Part shown: positions 56,414 through 64,000 of the stretch, piece by piece
Numbering within the stretch: the stretch's first letter is position 1
Layout of the letters: every line of letters begins with the position of its first letter
Assembly (NCBI GenBank): GCA_019239965.1
Contig: JAFAZC010000005.1
Location: 20,206-84,205, forward strand
Direction: 5' to 3'
From: Kutzneria sp.
GTDB taxonomy: Bacteria > Actinomycetota > Actinomycetes > Mycobacteriales > Pseudonocardiaceae
DNA length: 64,000 nt
Made by a program: the position numbers and the translations under genes
The notes under the pieces: generated by a model
The model's database searches: none
The model's input: the letters and a program-made list of their open reading frames with translations, nothing else
Told to the model about the DNA's origin: nothing

Positions 56414-57337
56414 CTACCGGCGCACCTTCTCCAGCATGTCGCGAACGCCTCGGACGACGGCGTCCAGTTCATCCACGTGGATCCAGCTGTGCGAGGCGTT
56501 GTCCAGCACGCGGTGCTCACCGTCGGTCACTGATGCGGCGAGCGCGTCGAAGAGGGTGCGTTTGGCGTCACTGAGCTGCTGGAGGAACTCGTCGGAGTAG
56601 CCCAACAACCGCATTGTCGGTTCGATCGCGAGGCCGGTGAACGTGATCAGCGGCACGCCGGGTACCGGCCCGGCGTCAAGGACTTCGGTCGCCAGGTCGC
56701 GCAGGTTACTTCCCTCCACCATCCCGACGTGGACCGAGCGGGGGCTCAGATTCCAGGCGATGAGCGATTCGCGCACCTCCGCCGGCCAGTCCGCGAGCTT
56801 CGTGTCGAACAGGTCGCGAACGAACTCGACCATCTCCGCGGGAATGTCGGGAACGGACGCCTGCTCGACATCACTCTGGGCGAGGCGGTGCGGTTCGGGC
56901 ATGTAGGTGTCCCACATCTCCCACAGGGGTTCCATCCCCACCACGCCGACGACCTCGTCCGGGAAGAGCTGGAGGAACCGGCGCGCGTAGAGACCGCCCA
57001 GTGAGTGGGCGAAGAGGACGTATGGTCCCGGCACCTGGGCGGCCCGCAGCAGGTCGTGCAATTCGGTGGCCACCTCGGCGCAGGTTCTGGGCAGCGGGGC
57101 GGGATCGCTGTAGCCCGTTCCGCCCCGGTCGTAGAGGACGCTGGTGGTGAACTGGCTGGTCCGGTCGGCCACGTTCAGATGATGCAAGCCGATGGCCGAG
57201 CCTCCGGGCAGGAACACGACGGCCGGCCCGCCCTCTCCCGCACGGTGCAACCACAGGCGGCGCCCATCCACCTCGTAGAACTGACCTCGCGGTGGTACCG
57301 CTTCGCCCGTAGTCGTCGCCAGATCGCGGTGTTCCAT
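56414..57337 (-). CDS. Alpha/beta hydrolase
   Basis: Hydrolase of 307 aa. The oxyanion region is AVVFLPGGSAIGLHHLN, followed by TTSVLYDRGGTGYSD; the nucleophile elbow is VLFAHSLGGLYARRF with the catalytic serine; the histidine is in LDNASHSWIHVDELD. The substrate is unknown. The ATG has GAGG 6 nt upstream. It is divergent from a winged-helix regulator gene with inverted repeats between them. Confidence 0.9.
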   Translation of the reverse strand: MEHRDLATTTGEAVPPRGQFYEVDGRRLWLHRAGEGGPAVVFLPGGSAIGLHHLNVADRTSQFTTSVLYDRGGTGYSDPAPLPRTCAEVATELHDLLRAAQVPGPYVLFAHSLGGLYARRFLQLFPDEVVGVVGMEPLWEMWDTYMPEPHRLAQSDVEQASVPDIPAEMVEFVRDLFDTKLADWPAEVRESLIAWNLSPRSVHVGMVEGSNLRDLATEVLDAGPVPGVPLITFTGLAIEPTMRLLGYSDEFLQQLSDAKRTLFDALAASVTDGEHRVLDNASHSWIHVDELDAVVRGVRDMLEKVRR

Positions 57338-57394
57338 GGAGACCTCATCTCGTACGTGGTCGTCTCCGACCTGCGCCGAAGCGCTACAGCCGAC

Positions 57395-57448
57395 ATCATT
57401 CTCAATAATGATACACAGTCGCGTAGGTGAGACATAGTCGCGACTGTG
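57395..57448. promoter_or_regulatory. Two inverted repeats in the divergent hydrolase/regulator promoter
   Basis: ATCATT (57395-57400) pairs with AATGAT (57407-57412). CACAGTCGCG (57414-57423) pairs exactly with 57439-57448 across 15 bases; the right arm also contains the perfect palindrome AGTCGCGACT. These are likely operators of the adjacent winged-helix protein. Confidence 0.55.
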
Positions 57449-57461
57449 GGACCATGGGGGC

Positions 57462-57995
57462 ATGGACACCGTCGAACTGTTCCTGCACCCGGTCCGGCTC
57501 CGCGTTGTCCATGCCCTGTCCGGCGGACGGACGCTCACGACCGGCGAGCTGTGCGCACGGTTCCCCGACGTTTCGAAGGCGACCATGTATCGGCACGTGG
57601 CCCGCCTCCTCGACGGCGGGATGCTCGAGGTCGTCGACGAACGGCGCGTCCACAGCGTGCTCGAACGTCGCTACCGGCTGCGTGAAGCCAAGGCGTCCAT
57701 CGATCCGGACCGGGCCACGTCGATGTCCGCGGACGAACACCGGCGCCTGTTCGGCGTGGCCATGGCTACCCTGCTCGCCGAGTTCGACGCCTACCTCGAT
57801 CGCGAGGGCAGCGATCCGGCCGCGGATCCGGTCTCCTACCTCCAGACCACGCTCTGGCTTGACGCGGGCGAACTCGACGAGTTGTTCGTCGAAATACGTG
57901 ACGCGATCAGAGCCAAGGCCAAGAACAAGGCTTCTACGAGGCGATCACCCTATCTCGTCAGTCCTGTGCTGTTTCCCGCCGCGCCGCTTGGGTGA
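57462..57995 (+). CDS. Winged-helix (ArsR-like) transcriptional regulator
   Basis: Protein of 177 aa with an N-terminal winged helix (LHPVRLRVVHALSGGRTLTTGELCARFPDVSKATMYRHVARLLDGGMLEVV) and a C-terminal helical effector domain (EHRRLFGVAMATLLAEFDAYL). This layout is that of regulators related to YdfL/ArsR with a DUF6-type sensing tail. Divergent from the alpha/beta hydrolase, which it presumably controls. Confidence 0.85.
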   Translation: MDTVELFLHPVRLRVVHALSGGRTLTTGELCARFPDVSKATMYRHVARLLDGGMLEVVDERRVHSVLERRYRLREAKASIDPDRATSMSADEHRRLFGVAMATLLAEFDAYLDREGSDPAADPVSYLQTTLWLDAGELDELFVEIRDAIRAKAKNKASTRRSPYLVSPVLFPAAPLG

Positions 57996-58124
57996 CCGCC
58001 GCGATTGTCCTGTATAGGCGTCCTGTCGATGTCACCCGAAATTGGCTACGATACGGTGTTAGAAACGTTGGACGTAGTGCAGTCAGAGGTATTCGCACGA
58101 CGCGTGGCCGGATAACCTCCGCGC

Positions 58125-59234
58125 ATGAAGCCTGTTCGCATTGTTACGTTGGTTGCGGCGATATTGGTGCCGCTGGCGCCGAGCATTGTTTCGGCGGCGA
58201 CGAAACCGACTGCCCAGGCCGATCCCGCCCAAAGCGCGGCCGATCAGCTCGTCAAGCACGGCGCCGCCGGAGTCCAGGTCCGGATCACGCGGAACGGGCA
58301 GACCCGCACTGTCCAGGCCGGTGCCGCCGAACTGAACTCGACGGCTCCCGTGTCACCAGACGGGGTGTATCGCATCGGAAGCATGACCAAGATGTTTATC
58401 GCCACCGTGGTGTTGCAGCTGGTTGGCGAGGGAAAGATCGACCTGGACGTGCCCGTGCAGCGCTACGCGCCCGCCCTGCTTCCCGACGGCGACAAGATCA
58501 CCATTCGCATGTTGTTACAGCACACCAGCGGACTCTATGACTACGTCAACGATCTGCCCACCGAAGCCGACGGGCAGGTGTTCCTGGACTCCCGCAATCG
58601 GCACTACGATCTCGAGGAGCTCGTCAAACTCGCGACCGCCAAACCGCTCGGCTTCACACCGGGCAGCAGAATGTCCTATTCCAATTCGAACTTCATCGTC
58701 GCCGGCCTGCTGATCAAAGCCGTCACCGGAAAGGCGTGGGACGACGAGATTCGGAATCGGATCACGACGCCGCTGGGAATGAACCAGACCAAGGCCCCAG
58801 GCGACGATCCACTGCTTCCGGATCCACACGCTCACGGTTACGTTCCGGTCAGCGGGAAGCCTGTGGACGTGACGGAGTGGAACACGACAATGACCGGTTC
58901 CGCGGGCTCGATCATCTCCACCACGGCCGATGTCGACCGTTTCCTCAGCGCGCTGGTCGGCGGTCGACTGGCGACCTCCGCCGAATTCGCTCAGATGACC
59001 AAGACGGTGCCCGACCCGGATGGCGGAAACTATGGGCTGGGATTCCAGGACAACGCGACGTCGTGCGGTGTGACGGGCTGGGGGCACCGGGGACAGATTT
59101 CTGGGTACCTGTCCGCGGGCTTCATGACCCTCGACGGCACACGTGGAGTCGAGATGTCCGTCACCACCAACGCCGGGGAGTTCCCGCCAGGGGACTTGCT
59201 GGGGAAACTAGTCGACTCGGGGCTCTGCGCCTGA
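58125..59234 (+). CDS. Secreted serine beta-lactamase/D,D-carboxypeptidase family protein
   Basis: Class C beta-lactamase-like serine hydrolase of 369 aa. A signal peptide (VRIVTLVAAILVPLAPSIVSAA) precedes the SxxK motif SMTK (S86, K89); YSN is at 185-187; GWGHRGQISG stands for the KTG-like motif, with HRG in its place as in R61-type D,D-peptidases and esterases. Its size and motif set resemble Streptomyces R61 carboxypeptidase. Expected outside the cell; a role as peptidase or esterase is more likely than drug resistance. Confidence 0.9.
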   Translation: MKPVRIVTLVAAILVPLAPSIVSAATKPTAQADPAQSAADQLVKHGAAGVQVRITRNGQTRTVQAGAAELNSTAPVSPDGVYRIGSMTKMFIATVVLQLVGEGKIDLDVPVQRYAPALLPDGDKITIRMLLQHTSGLYDYVNDLPTEADGQVFLDSRNRHYDLEELVKLATAKPLGFTPGSRMSYSNSNFIVAGLLIKAVTGKAWDDEIRNRITTPLGMNQTKAPGDDPLLPDPHAHGYVPVSGKPVDVTEWNTTMTGSAGSIISTTADVDRFLSALVGGRLATSAEFAQMTKTVPDPDGGNYGLGFQDNATSCGVTGWGHRGQISGYLSAGFMTLDGTRGVEMSVTTNAGEFPPGDLLGKLVDSGLCA

Positions 59235-59309
59235 CCGGGTTCGCGGGCGTGCCGTGACGCGGCGACCCGTCGAGTCAAGTACGACCGCGGGCTGACTAGG
59301 GTCGTGGTC

Positions 59310-60545
59310 ATGCAGACGTGGTCCACGACCGAGGTGCCCAAGGTCCCCGGCGTTCCCCGGCCGCTGCGGCTCTACGACACCGCCGCGGCCGAGATTCGCC
59401 CACTCGCCCCGGGACGGACGGCCGGGATGTACGTCTGCGGCATCACCCCGTACGACGCGACCCATCTCGGCCACGCCGCCACCTACCTGGCATTCGACCT
59501 GGTGCACCGGCAATGGCTGGACAACGGTCATCAGGTGCACTACGTGCAGAACGTCACCGACGTCGACGACCCGTTGCTCGAGCGCGCCGCCCGCGACCGT
59601 GACGACTGGGTCGTTCTCGGCATGCGGGAGACCGCGCTATTCCGCGAGGACATGGAGGCCTTACGTGTGCTGCCGCCCCGGGAACTCGTCGGAGCCGTGG
59701 AGACGGTGCCCGAGATCGTCGAGGCCGTGAGCAAGTTACTCGCCGGTGGCGCGGCCTACCGCGTCGATGACGCCACCTACCCGGACGTGTACTTCGACCA
59801 CACCGCGTCCGGCCGCTTCGGCTACGAATCCCACTACGACGAGCCGACCATGGCCAGGCTGTTCGCCGAACGCGGCGGCGATCCGCACCGCGAGGGCAAG
59901 CGGCATCCGCTTGACGCTCTGCTGTGGCGAATGGCCCGGCCGGGGGAGCCGAGTTGGGAGTCGGAACTGGGGGCCGGGCGTCCCGGCTGGCACGTCGAGT
60001 GCACGGCCATCGCGCTCGGCCGTCTCGGCGACGGCTTCGATCTGCAGGGCGGCGGTTCCGACCTGGTCTTCCCGCACCACGAGTACAGCGCCGCTCACGC
60101 CGAGGCGCTGACCGGGCGGCATCCGTTCGCGCGGCACTACGTCCACGCCGGCATGATCGGCCTTGACGGCGAGAAGATGTCCAAGTCCCGCGGGAACCTG
60201 GTGTTCGTGTCCCGGCTCAGGGCGGATCGGGTGGACCCCGCCGCGATTCGGCTCGCGCTGCTGTCCGGGCACTACCGGACAGATCGGCCCTGGAGCGACG
60301 ACCTGCTCGGCGCCGCGTCGGCACGCCTGGCGCGCTGGCGGGAGGCCGTGGCCCGCCCGGCCGGCCCCGACGCCGCCGACACCGTGGCGCGGCTGCGTGA
60401 CCACCTGTCCGACGACCTGGACACCCCAGCGGCACTGACGGCCGTGGACGCGTGGTCGGGACAGGCACTGACCGGCGGCGGCGTCCAGTCGGCGCCCGGC
60501 CTGGTCCGCGACGCCGTCGACGCCCTGCTCGGGATCCGCCTGTAG
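59310..60545 (+). CDS. mshC: Cysteine:1D-myo-inosityl 2-amino-2-deoxy-alpha-D-glucopyranoside ligase (MshC)
   Basis: Mycothiol biosynthesis enzyme of 411 aa joining cysteine to GlcN-Ins with ATP. It is a CysRS paralogue: [23 protein letters not shown] holds the HIGH-like motif and first zinc cysteine, [10 protein letters not shown] the second, FPHHEYS the zinc histidine, and KMSKSRGN the KMSKS loop. MshC features such as the short C-terminus without tRNA-binding domain are met. The ATG at 59310 lies 8 bases after a TAGGGT box, so a leaderless transcript is likely; a GTG two codons earlier is possible. Confidence 0.97.
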   Translation: MQTWSTTEVPKVPGVPRPLRLYDTAAAEIRPLAPGRTAGMYVCGITPYDATHLGHAATYLAFDLVHRQWLDNGHQVHYVQNVTDVDDPLLERAARDRDDWVVLGMRETALFREDMEALRVLPPRELVGAVETVPEIVEAVSKLLAGGAAYRVDDATYPDVYFDHTASGRFGYESHYDEPTMARLFAERGGDPHREGKRHPLDALLWRMARPGEPSWESELGAGRPGWHVECTAIALGRLGDGFDLQGGGSDLVFPHHEYSAAHAEALTGRHPFARHYVHAGMIGLDGEKMSKSRGNLVFVSRLRADRVDPAAIRLALLSGHYRTDRPWSDDLLGAASARLARWREAVARPAGPDAADTVARLRDHLSDDLDTPAALTAVDAWSGQALTGGGVQSAPGLVRDAVDALLGIRL

Positions 60546-60560
60546 CGGTGTGGCCGCCGG

Positions 60561-61460
60561 CTACCGGCCGCGCGGCCCGCCGGGCCCCTCGCCCCGGCCG
60601 CGTCGGCGCAGGTAGCGCTCGAACTCAGCGGCGATGGCATCGCCGCTGGTCTCGGTGAGCTGGGTCTCCGCGTCCCCGCGCTCCTCCAGCGCCCGGACGT
60701 AGTTGCGGACGTCCTCGTCCTCCTCGGCCATCTCGGTGACCGTCTGCTCCCACTCCTCGGCCTGTTCGGGCAGTGCCCCGAGGGGCACCTCGACGTCGAG
60801 CGCCTCCTCGACCCGGTGCAGCAGCGCCAGGGTGGCCTTGGGGGCCGGCGGCTGGGACACGTAGTGCGGAACGGCCGCCCAGAAGGAGATAGCCGGCACC
60901 CCTGCCTGTACGCACGCGTCCTGGAAGACGCCGACGATCCCGGTCGGCCCCTCGTATCGGGAGGTCTCCAAGCCGAACTTGGCCGCCGAGCCGGCGTCGT
61001 AGGCCATCCCGGTGACCGGAACCGGACGAGTGTGCGGGGTGTCCATCAACAGCGCGCCGAGCGTCACGACGGTGGTGATGCCCAGCCGCTCGATGTGGTC
61101 CACCAGTTCGGCGCAGAACGTCCGCCACCGCATATTGGGTTCGATGCCGTGTACGAGCACCACATCCACCGAGGATCCGGGTGGCCGGCACACCGAGAGC
61201 CGGGTCGTCGGCCACTCGATCCGCCTGGTGATCCCGTCGACCAGTTTCACCGTCGGGCGGGTGACCTGGAAGTCGTAGTAGTCGTCGGGGTCCAGCTCGG
61301 TCAGCGCGGTGGCGTCCCAGGTCAGCTGGAGGTGCTCGATCGCGGTGCTCGCGGCGTCGCCGGCGTCGTTCCACCCCTCGAAGGCGGCCACCATGACGGG
61401 GTCGGTCAGCTCGCGCTGGTCGGCCGAGGCACGCGTGGGTCCGTAGTCCGGATCGGTCAC
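60561..61460 (-). CDS. PAC2-family protein (proteasome-assembly-chaperone-like)
   Basis: Protein of 299 aa with the PAC2 fold pattern: VMVAAFEGWNDAGDAASTAIEHL at the N-terminus, then VVLVHGIEPNMRWRTFCAELVDHIERL and GIVGVFQDACVQAGVPAISFWAAVPHYVSQPPAPKATLALL. It corresponds to mycobacterial Rv2125, also encoded near mshC. Actinobacteria have proteasomes, but a chaperone role is only inferred. GTG start; an acidic C-terminal part ends in a basic tail. Convergent with mshC. Confidence 0.9.
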   Translation of the reverse strand: MTDPDYGPTRASADQRELTDPVMVAAFEGWNDAGDAASTAIEHLQLTWDATALTELDPDDYYDFQVTRPTVKLVDGITRRIEWPTTRLSVCRPPGSSVDVVLVHGIEPNMRWRTFCAELVDHIERLGITTVVTLGALLMDTPHTRPVPVTGMAYDAGSAAKFGLETSRYEGPTGIVGVFQDACVQAGVPAISFWAAVPHYVSQPPAPKATLALLHRVEEALDVEVPLGALPEQAEEWEQTVTEMAEEDEDVRNYVRALEERGDAETQLTETSGDAIAAEFERYLRRRGRGEGPGGPRGR

Positions 61461-61649
61461 CAGGTCAGCCTACGGCCCGGCGTCCGCAGACACGTTCGGT
61501 GCATCCTCTCGACACGGCGTGGCGAACCCGGCGAGGTGGCGATCCTGCCCGGACGGTGGATGCAGAACCTGGTGGAGACGTCCTAGGCTCGGGTCTGCCG
61601 AGAGCCATCACAGTTGACAGAACGATCCGGGACTCGTCGTTCACTCGAG

Positions 61650-62696
61650 GTGATCGCCATCGCACAGCGAAGGGCGCTGCTGGTGGGCAGCATTCCCGCG
61701 GCCACCGCCGAAGAGGCGATGACCGAGGCCGTCGGTGAGCTCGGGCCGTTCCTGCGGGCGCTGCCCGACGGTGAGACCGGTGATCGTGACCGCTGGATCG
61801 CCGGCACCATCGAGGGCTTCCGCCGCAATCCCGATCTCGTGGTGCGCAGGGAAGGCGACTGGAGCGACTACAAGCGGCAACTGAACTACTCGGTGCGCAG
61901 GGGCCACCGGCTCACCGGCGAGGACCTCGATGTCCGGCTGTACCGGCCGTTCCGGGACAGTCGGGGGATCTTCCAGCGGCTGCGGGCCGACAGCGGCCGC
62001 ACCGACCTCGCCTTCCAGGTCGGCGTGCCGGGCGACTTCGACCTGGCGATGTTCACCCTGGGGCCGCTGCGCGCCCTGCGGCACCGCGGAGCCTTCACCG
62101 CGGCGACCGTTCGGGAGGTCGCGCGGATCCACGCCGAGGCCGGCGTCGATGTGGTGTTCCAACTTGAGATGCCGGCCGAGCTCGTGCTGGTGACCAAGGC
62201 CCCCCGGGTGCTGCGGGGCGTGCTCGCGTCCCTCATGGCGCGCGGGGTGGCGAGGCTGATCGACCGGAGTCCCCAGGACGCCCGCTTCGGCGTGCACCTG
62301 TGCCTGGGTGACCTCGGCCACAAGGCGTTGGGCAGGATGCGGGACGCCGATCCGGTGGTGCGGCTGGCCAACGCGATCGCCAGCGCGTGGCCCGCTGGCC
62401 ACCCGCTGGAGTACCTGCATGCCCCCCTCGCGGCCGGCGAGAACCCGCCGCCGCTGGATCCCGCGTTCTACCGGCCGCTGGCCCGACTGCGCCTTCCCGA
62501 GCGGACCCGCTTCGTCGCCGGTTTCCTGCACGAGCGCCGGTCGATCGACCAGGTGCGCCGGATCCTCGAGATGGTCGAGTCCCAGTACGGCCGATCCGTC
62601 GACGTGGCCGCCGCGTGCGGACTCGCCAGGCGTGGCCACGACAACGCCCTGGCCACCATGCGGCAGGCCGCCGCGCTCTGCGCGGGCGTCGGCTGA
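61650..62696 (+). CDS. MetE/UROD-superfamily-like protein, possible zinc-binding methyltransferase
   Basis: Protein of about 348 aa that I place in the cobalamin-independent methionine synthase/UROD fold. Clues: FLRALPDGETGDRDRW near the start, VREVARIHAEAGVDVVFQLEMPAELVL, GVHLCLGDLGHKA with H-x-C as in the MetE zinc site, LEYLHAPLA, and DVAAACGLARR with the cysteine-glycine-leucine seen at the last MetE zinc ligand. It lacks the MetE N-terminal domain. Methyl donor and acceptor are unknown. The start is uncertain: GTG 61650 or TTG 61614. Confidence 0.65.
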   Translation: MIAIAQRRALLVGSIPAATAEEAMTEAVGELGPFLRALPDGETGDRDRWIAGTIEGFRRNPDLVVRREGDWSDYKRQLNYSVRRGHRLTGEDLDVRLYRPFRDSRGIFQRLRADSGRTDLAFQVGVPGDFDLAMFTLGPLRALRHRGAFTAATVREVARIHAEAGVDVVFQLEMPAELVLVTKAPRVLRGVLASLMARGVARLIDRSPQDARFGVHLCLGDLGHKALGRMRDADPVVRLANAIASAWPAGHPLEYLHAPLAAGENPPPLDPAFYRPLARLRLPERTRFVAGFLHERRSIDQVRRILEMVESQYGRSVDVAAACGLARRGHDNALATMRQAAALCAGVG

Positions 62697-62790
62697 GGGC
62701 GACGGTCTGCTGGCGCCTCCCTCAGCAGGTGCCCTCACGTAGCCTTGGCCGGTCACCTCATTCCTGGCCGATCGAGCTGTAGGGGGCGCT

Positions 62791-63453
62791 GTGGCGGGAC
62801 TGGCCGCGGTGCTGTTCGACATGGACGGCACCTTGGTGGACTCCGAGAAGGTCTGGGACGTCTCGTTGCACGAACTGGCCGTCCGGCTCGGTGGCCGGCT
62901 GTCGCCGGCGGCGCGGGAGCGAATGGTCGGCAGCAACATGGACAGGACCATGGTGCTGTTGTTCGACGACCTCGGCCTTCCCCGGCGGGCGTCGGCGATG
63001 GCGGAGGCAGCCCAGTTCCTCACACGGCGGACCGCTGAACTCTTCCGCGGTGGACTGCCGTGGCGGCCCGGTGCCGCCGAACTGCTGCGGACGGTGCGGT
63101 CCGCCGACCTGCCCGCGGCGCTGGTGACCTCGACCGACCGGGCGCTGACGGAGCTGGCGCTCGACGGCATCGGCCGGGAGTTCTTCGCGGTCACCGTGTG
63201 CGGCGACGAGGTCGGGGGACACAACAAGCCGCATCCCGAGCCGTACCTGAAGGCGGCACGGCTGCTGGGCGTGGATCCCGCGGACTGTGCCGCCGTGGAG
63301 GACTCTCCGACCGGAGCGGCTTCGGCGGTGGCCGCCGGGTGCGGCGTGCTGGTGGTGCCCTGTGATGTCGAGGTGCCGGCCGGGCAACGCCGGACGTTTC
63401 GTCAGTCCCTTGTCGACGTGGATCTCGACCTGCTCGGTTCACTGCTCGCCTGA
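62791..63453 (+). CDS. HAD-superfamily phosphatase/phosphoglucomutase-like hydrolase
   Basis: Haloacid-dehalogenase hydrolase of 220 aa. Motif I is LFDMDGTLVDSE, motif II LVTSTDR, motif III lysine in HNKPHPEPYLKAA, motif IV VEDSPTGAASAVAAGC. The helical cap between motifs I and II fits subfamily IA. GTG with AGGGGG upstream. Its reading frame continues, after the stop codon, into what looks like the sixth helix of a truncated MFS gene. Confidence 0.92.
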   Translation: MAGLAAVLFDMDGTLVDSEKVWDVSLHELAVRLGGRLSPAARERMVGSNMDRTMVLLFDDLGLPRRASAMAEAAQFLTRRTAELFRGGLPWRPGAAELLRTVRSADLPAALVTSTDRALTELALDGIGREFFAVTVCGDEVGGHNKPHPEPYLKAARLLGVDPADCAAVEDSPTGAASAVAAGCGVLVVPCDVEVPAGQRRTFRQSLVDVDLDLLGSLLA

Positions 63454-63480
63454 ACGGCCGCCACCTACGGCATCTCCGTC

Positions 63481-64000
63481 GTGACGCTGGCACTGGCCAG
63501 ATTCCGCCCACGGGAGCGACCGTCGGCCGGTGCCGGGCCGGTCGTGGACACCCCAGCGGGCCGAGTCGGGGCGTGGCGACTGCTGGCCTCGATGCCGGCG
63601 GTCCGGCTGGTGAAGTGCGCCTTCGCCGTGGCGAACTTCTTCACCGCGCCGGTGCTGCTGGTCATTCCGCTCTACGCCAAGGGCGTGCTCGCCGGCAGCG
63701 GGGCGACGATGGCCACCCTCGAGGCCGCGTTGTGGTTCGGACTGCTGGCCGGTGCCTTCTCCGGCGGAACCATCAAGGTCCCGACCTCGCGCGTCACCCA
63801 GTTCGGTGCCGCGTCGGTCGCGGTCAACGCGCTGGCGCTGGCACTGCCGGGTGTCCTCGCCACGTTCCCGGTCTACGCGGTGACCCTCGCGCTGGGCGGC
63901 TGGTGTGTCGGTGTGGTGAACGTGCGATTCGTCGCGTTCTTCCACGAGGTCGTGCCGCCCGCGGTCAAGGGGCGGTTCTTCGCGGCCATGCAGGGACTCG
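63481..64000 (+). CDS. MFS transporter, N-terminal half missing, 3' partial
   Basis: The open frame from GTG 63481 to the window edge encodes the second half of a MefA-like major facilitator: a linker (RFRPRERPSAG), then VKCAFAVANFFTAPVLLVIPLYAKGVL (helix 7), MATLEAALWFGLLAGAFSGG (helix 8), further helices and VVPPAVKGRFFAAMQGL. The first six helices are absent. Codons between the HAD stop and the GTG, in the same frame, read TAATYGISV and look like the end of helix 6, so the gene appears cut at the HAD stop by a deletion. A half-size protein or pseudogene is most likely. Confidence 0.75.
   Translation, partial: MTLALARFRPRERPSAGAGPVVDTPAGRVGAWRLLASMPAVRLVKCAFAVANFFTAPVLLVIPLYAKGVLAGSGATMATLEAALWFGLLAGAFSGGTIKVPTSRVTQFGAASVAVNALALALPGVLATFPVYAVTLALGGWCVGVVNVRFVAFFHEVVPPAVKGRFFAAMQGL

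Noticed and set aside
58125..59234. Beta-lactam resistance gene
   Set aside because: Motifs fit R61-type carboxypeptidases or esterases; there is no adjacent regulator or other sign of a resistance role.

Overview
The window is high-GC, gene-dense DNA from an actinomycete, most likely of the order Pseudonocardiales. The evidence is a CvnABCD conservon, the mycothiol ligase MshC, the moxR-DUF58-VWA-fabG1-inhA-hemH block familiar from mycobacteria and relatives, an AcnR-type aconitase regulator, many GTG starts, and stop/start overlaps of the GTGA or ATGA type. No rRNA, tRNA, CRISPR array, insertion sequence or phage gene is visible. The organism name is not derivable from the sequence alone.

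Layout. 0-2 kb: end of a PlsC-type acyltransferase and der. 2.6-6.6 kb: the CvnA-B-C-D signalling operon, closed by a strong hairpin. 6.7-10.4 kb (minus strand): a three-gene secondary-metabolite module made of a DMATS-type indole prenyltransferase, a SAM methyltransferase and a tryptophanase/tyrosine-phenol-lyase-family enzyme, preceded by a degenerate RsbW-like ATPase gene. 11.3-14.1 kb: three-subunit proton-translocating transhydrogenase. 14.2-22 kb: small accessory units (crotonase, glyoxalase-like protein, a reductase with a frameshifted HxlR regulator, MarR plus glycosyltransferase, ArsR plus YbaK, GlxA regulator plus MFS pump). 21.9-31.7 kb: acnR and acn on the minus strand, separated by a plus-strand toxin-antitoxin pair and a ROK/APC permease/GH2 exo-glucosaminidase unit. 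31.9-33.2 kb: two-gene ABC transporter. 33.5-36.7 kb: an IorAB-like molybdenum hydroxylase pair flanked on both sides by copies of a 56-bp hairpin repeat. 36.9-44.7 kb: acyl-CoA ligase, NlpC/P60 hydrolase, TetR plus FAD monooxygenase, secreted cyclophilin, TIGR01777 epimerase, MobA. 44.8-51.4 kb: moxR-DUF58-VWA, fabG1-inhA-hemH and a convergent conserved gene. 51.5-64 kb: stand-alone GTP cyclohydrolase II, a second AAA+/VWA pair, alpha/beta hydrolase with regulator, penicillin-binding-type serine hydrolase, mshC, PAC2 protein, a MetE-like protein, a HAD phosphatase, and an MFS gene that lacks its N-terminal half and runs off the window.

The most interesting items are the DMATS-methyltransferase-tryptophanase module (a candidate route to a prenylated, possibly C-methylated indole), the paired 56-bp hairpin repeats with a compensatory base-pair change, the acn/acnR split in which an AcnR-like operator survives in front of acn, a perfect 26-bp palindrome before acnR, the fresh-looking HxlR frameshift, the truncated MFS gene, and the MetE-like protein that appears to retain zinc ligands. 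All functional calls come from reading motifs and from memory of families; no database search was run.
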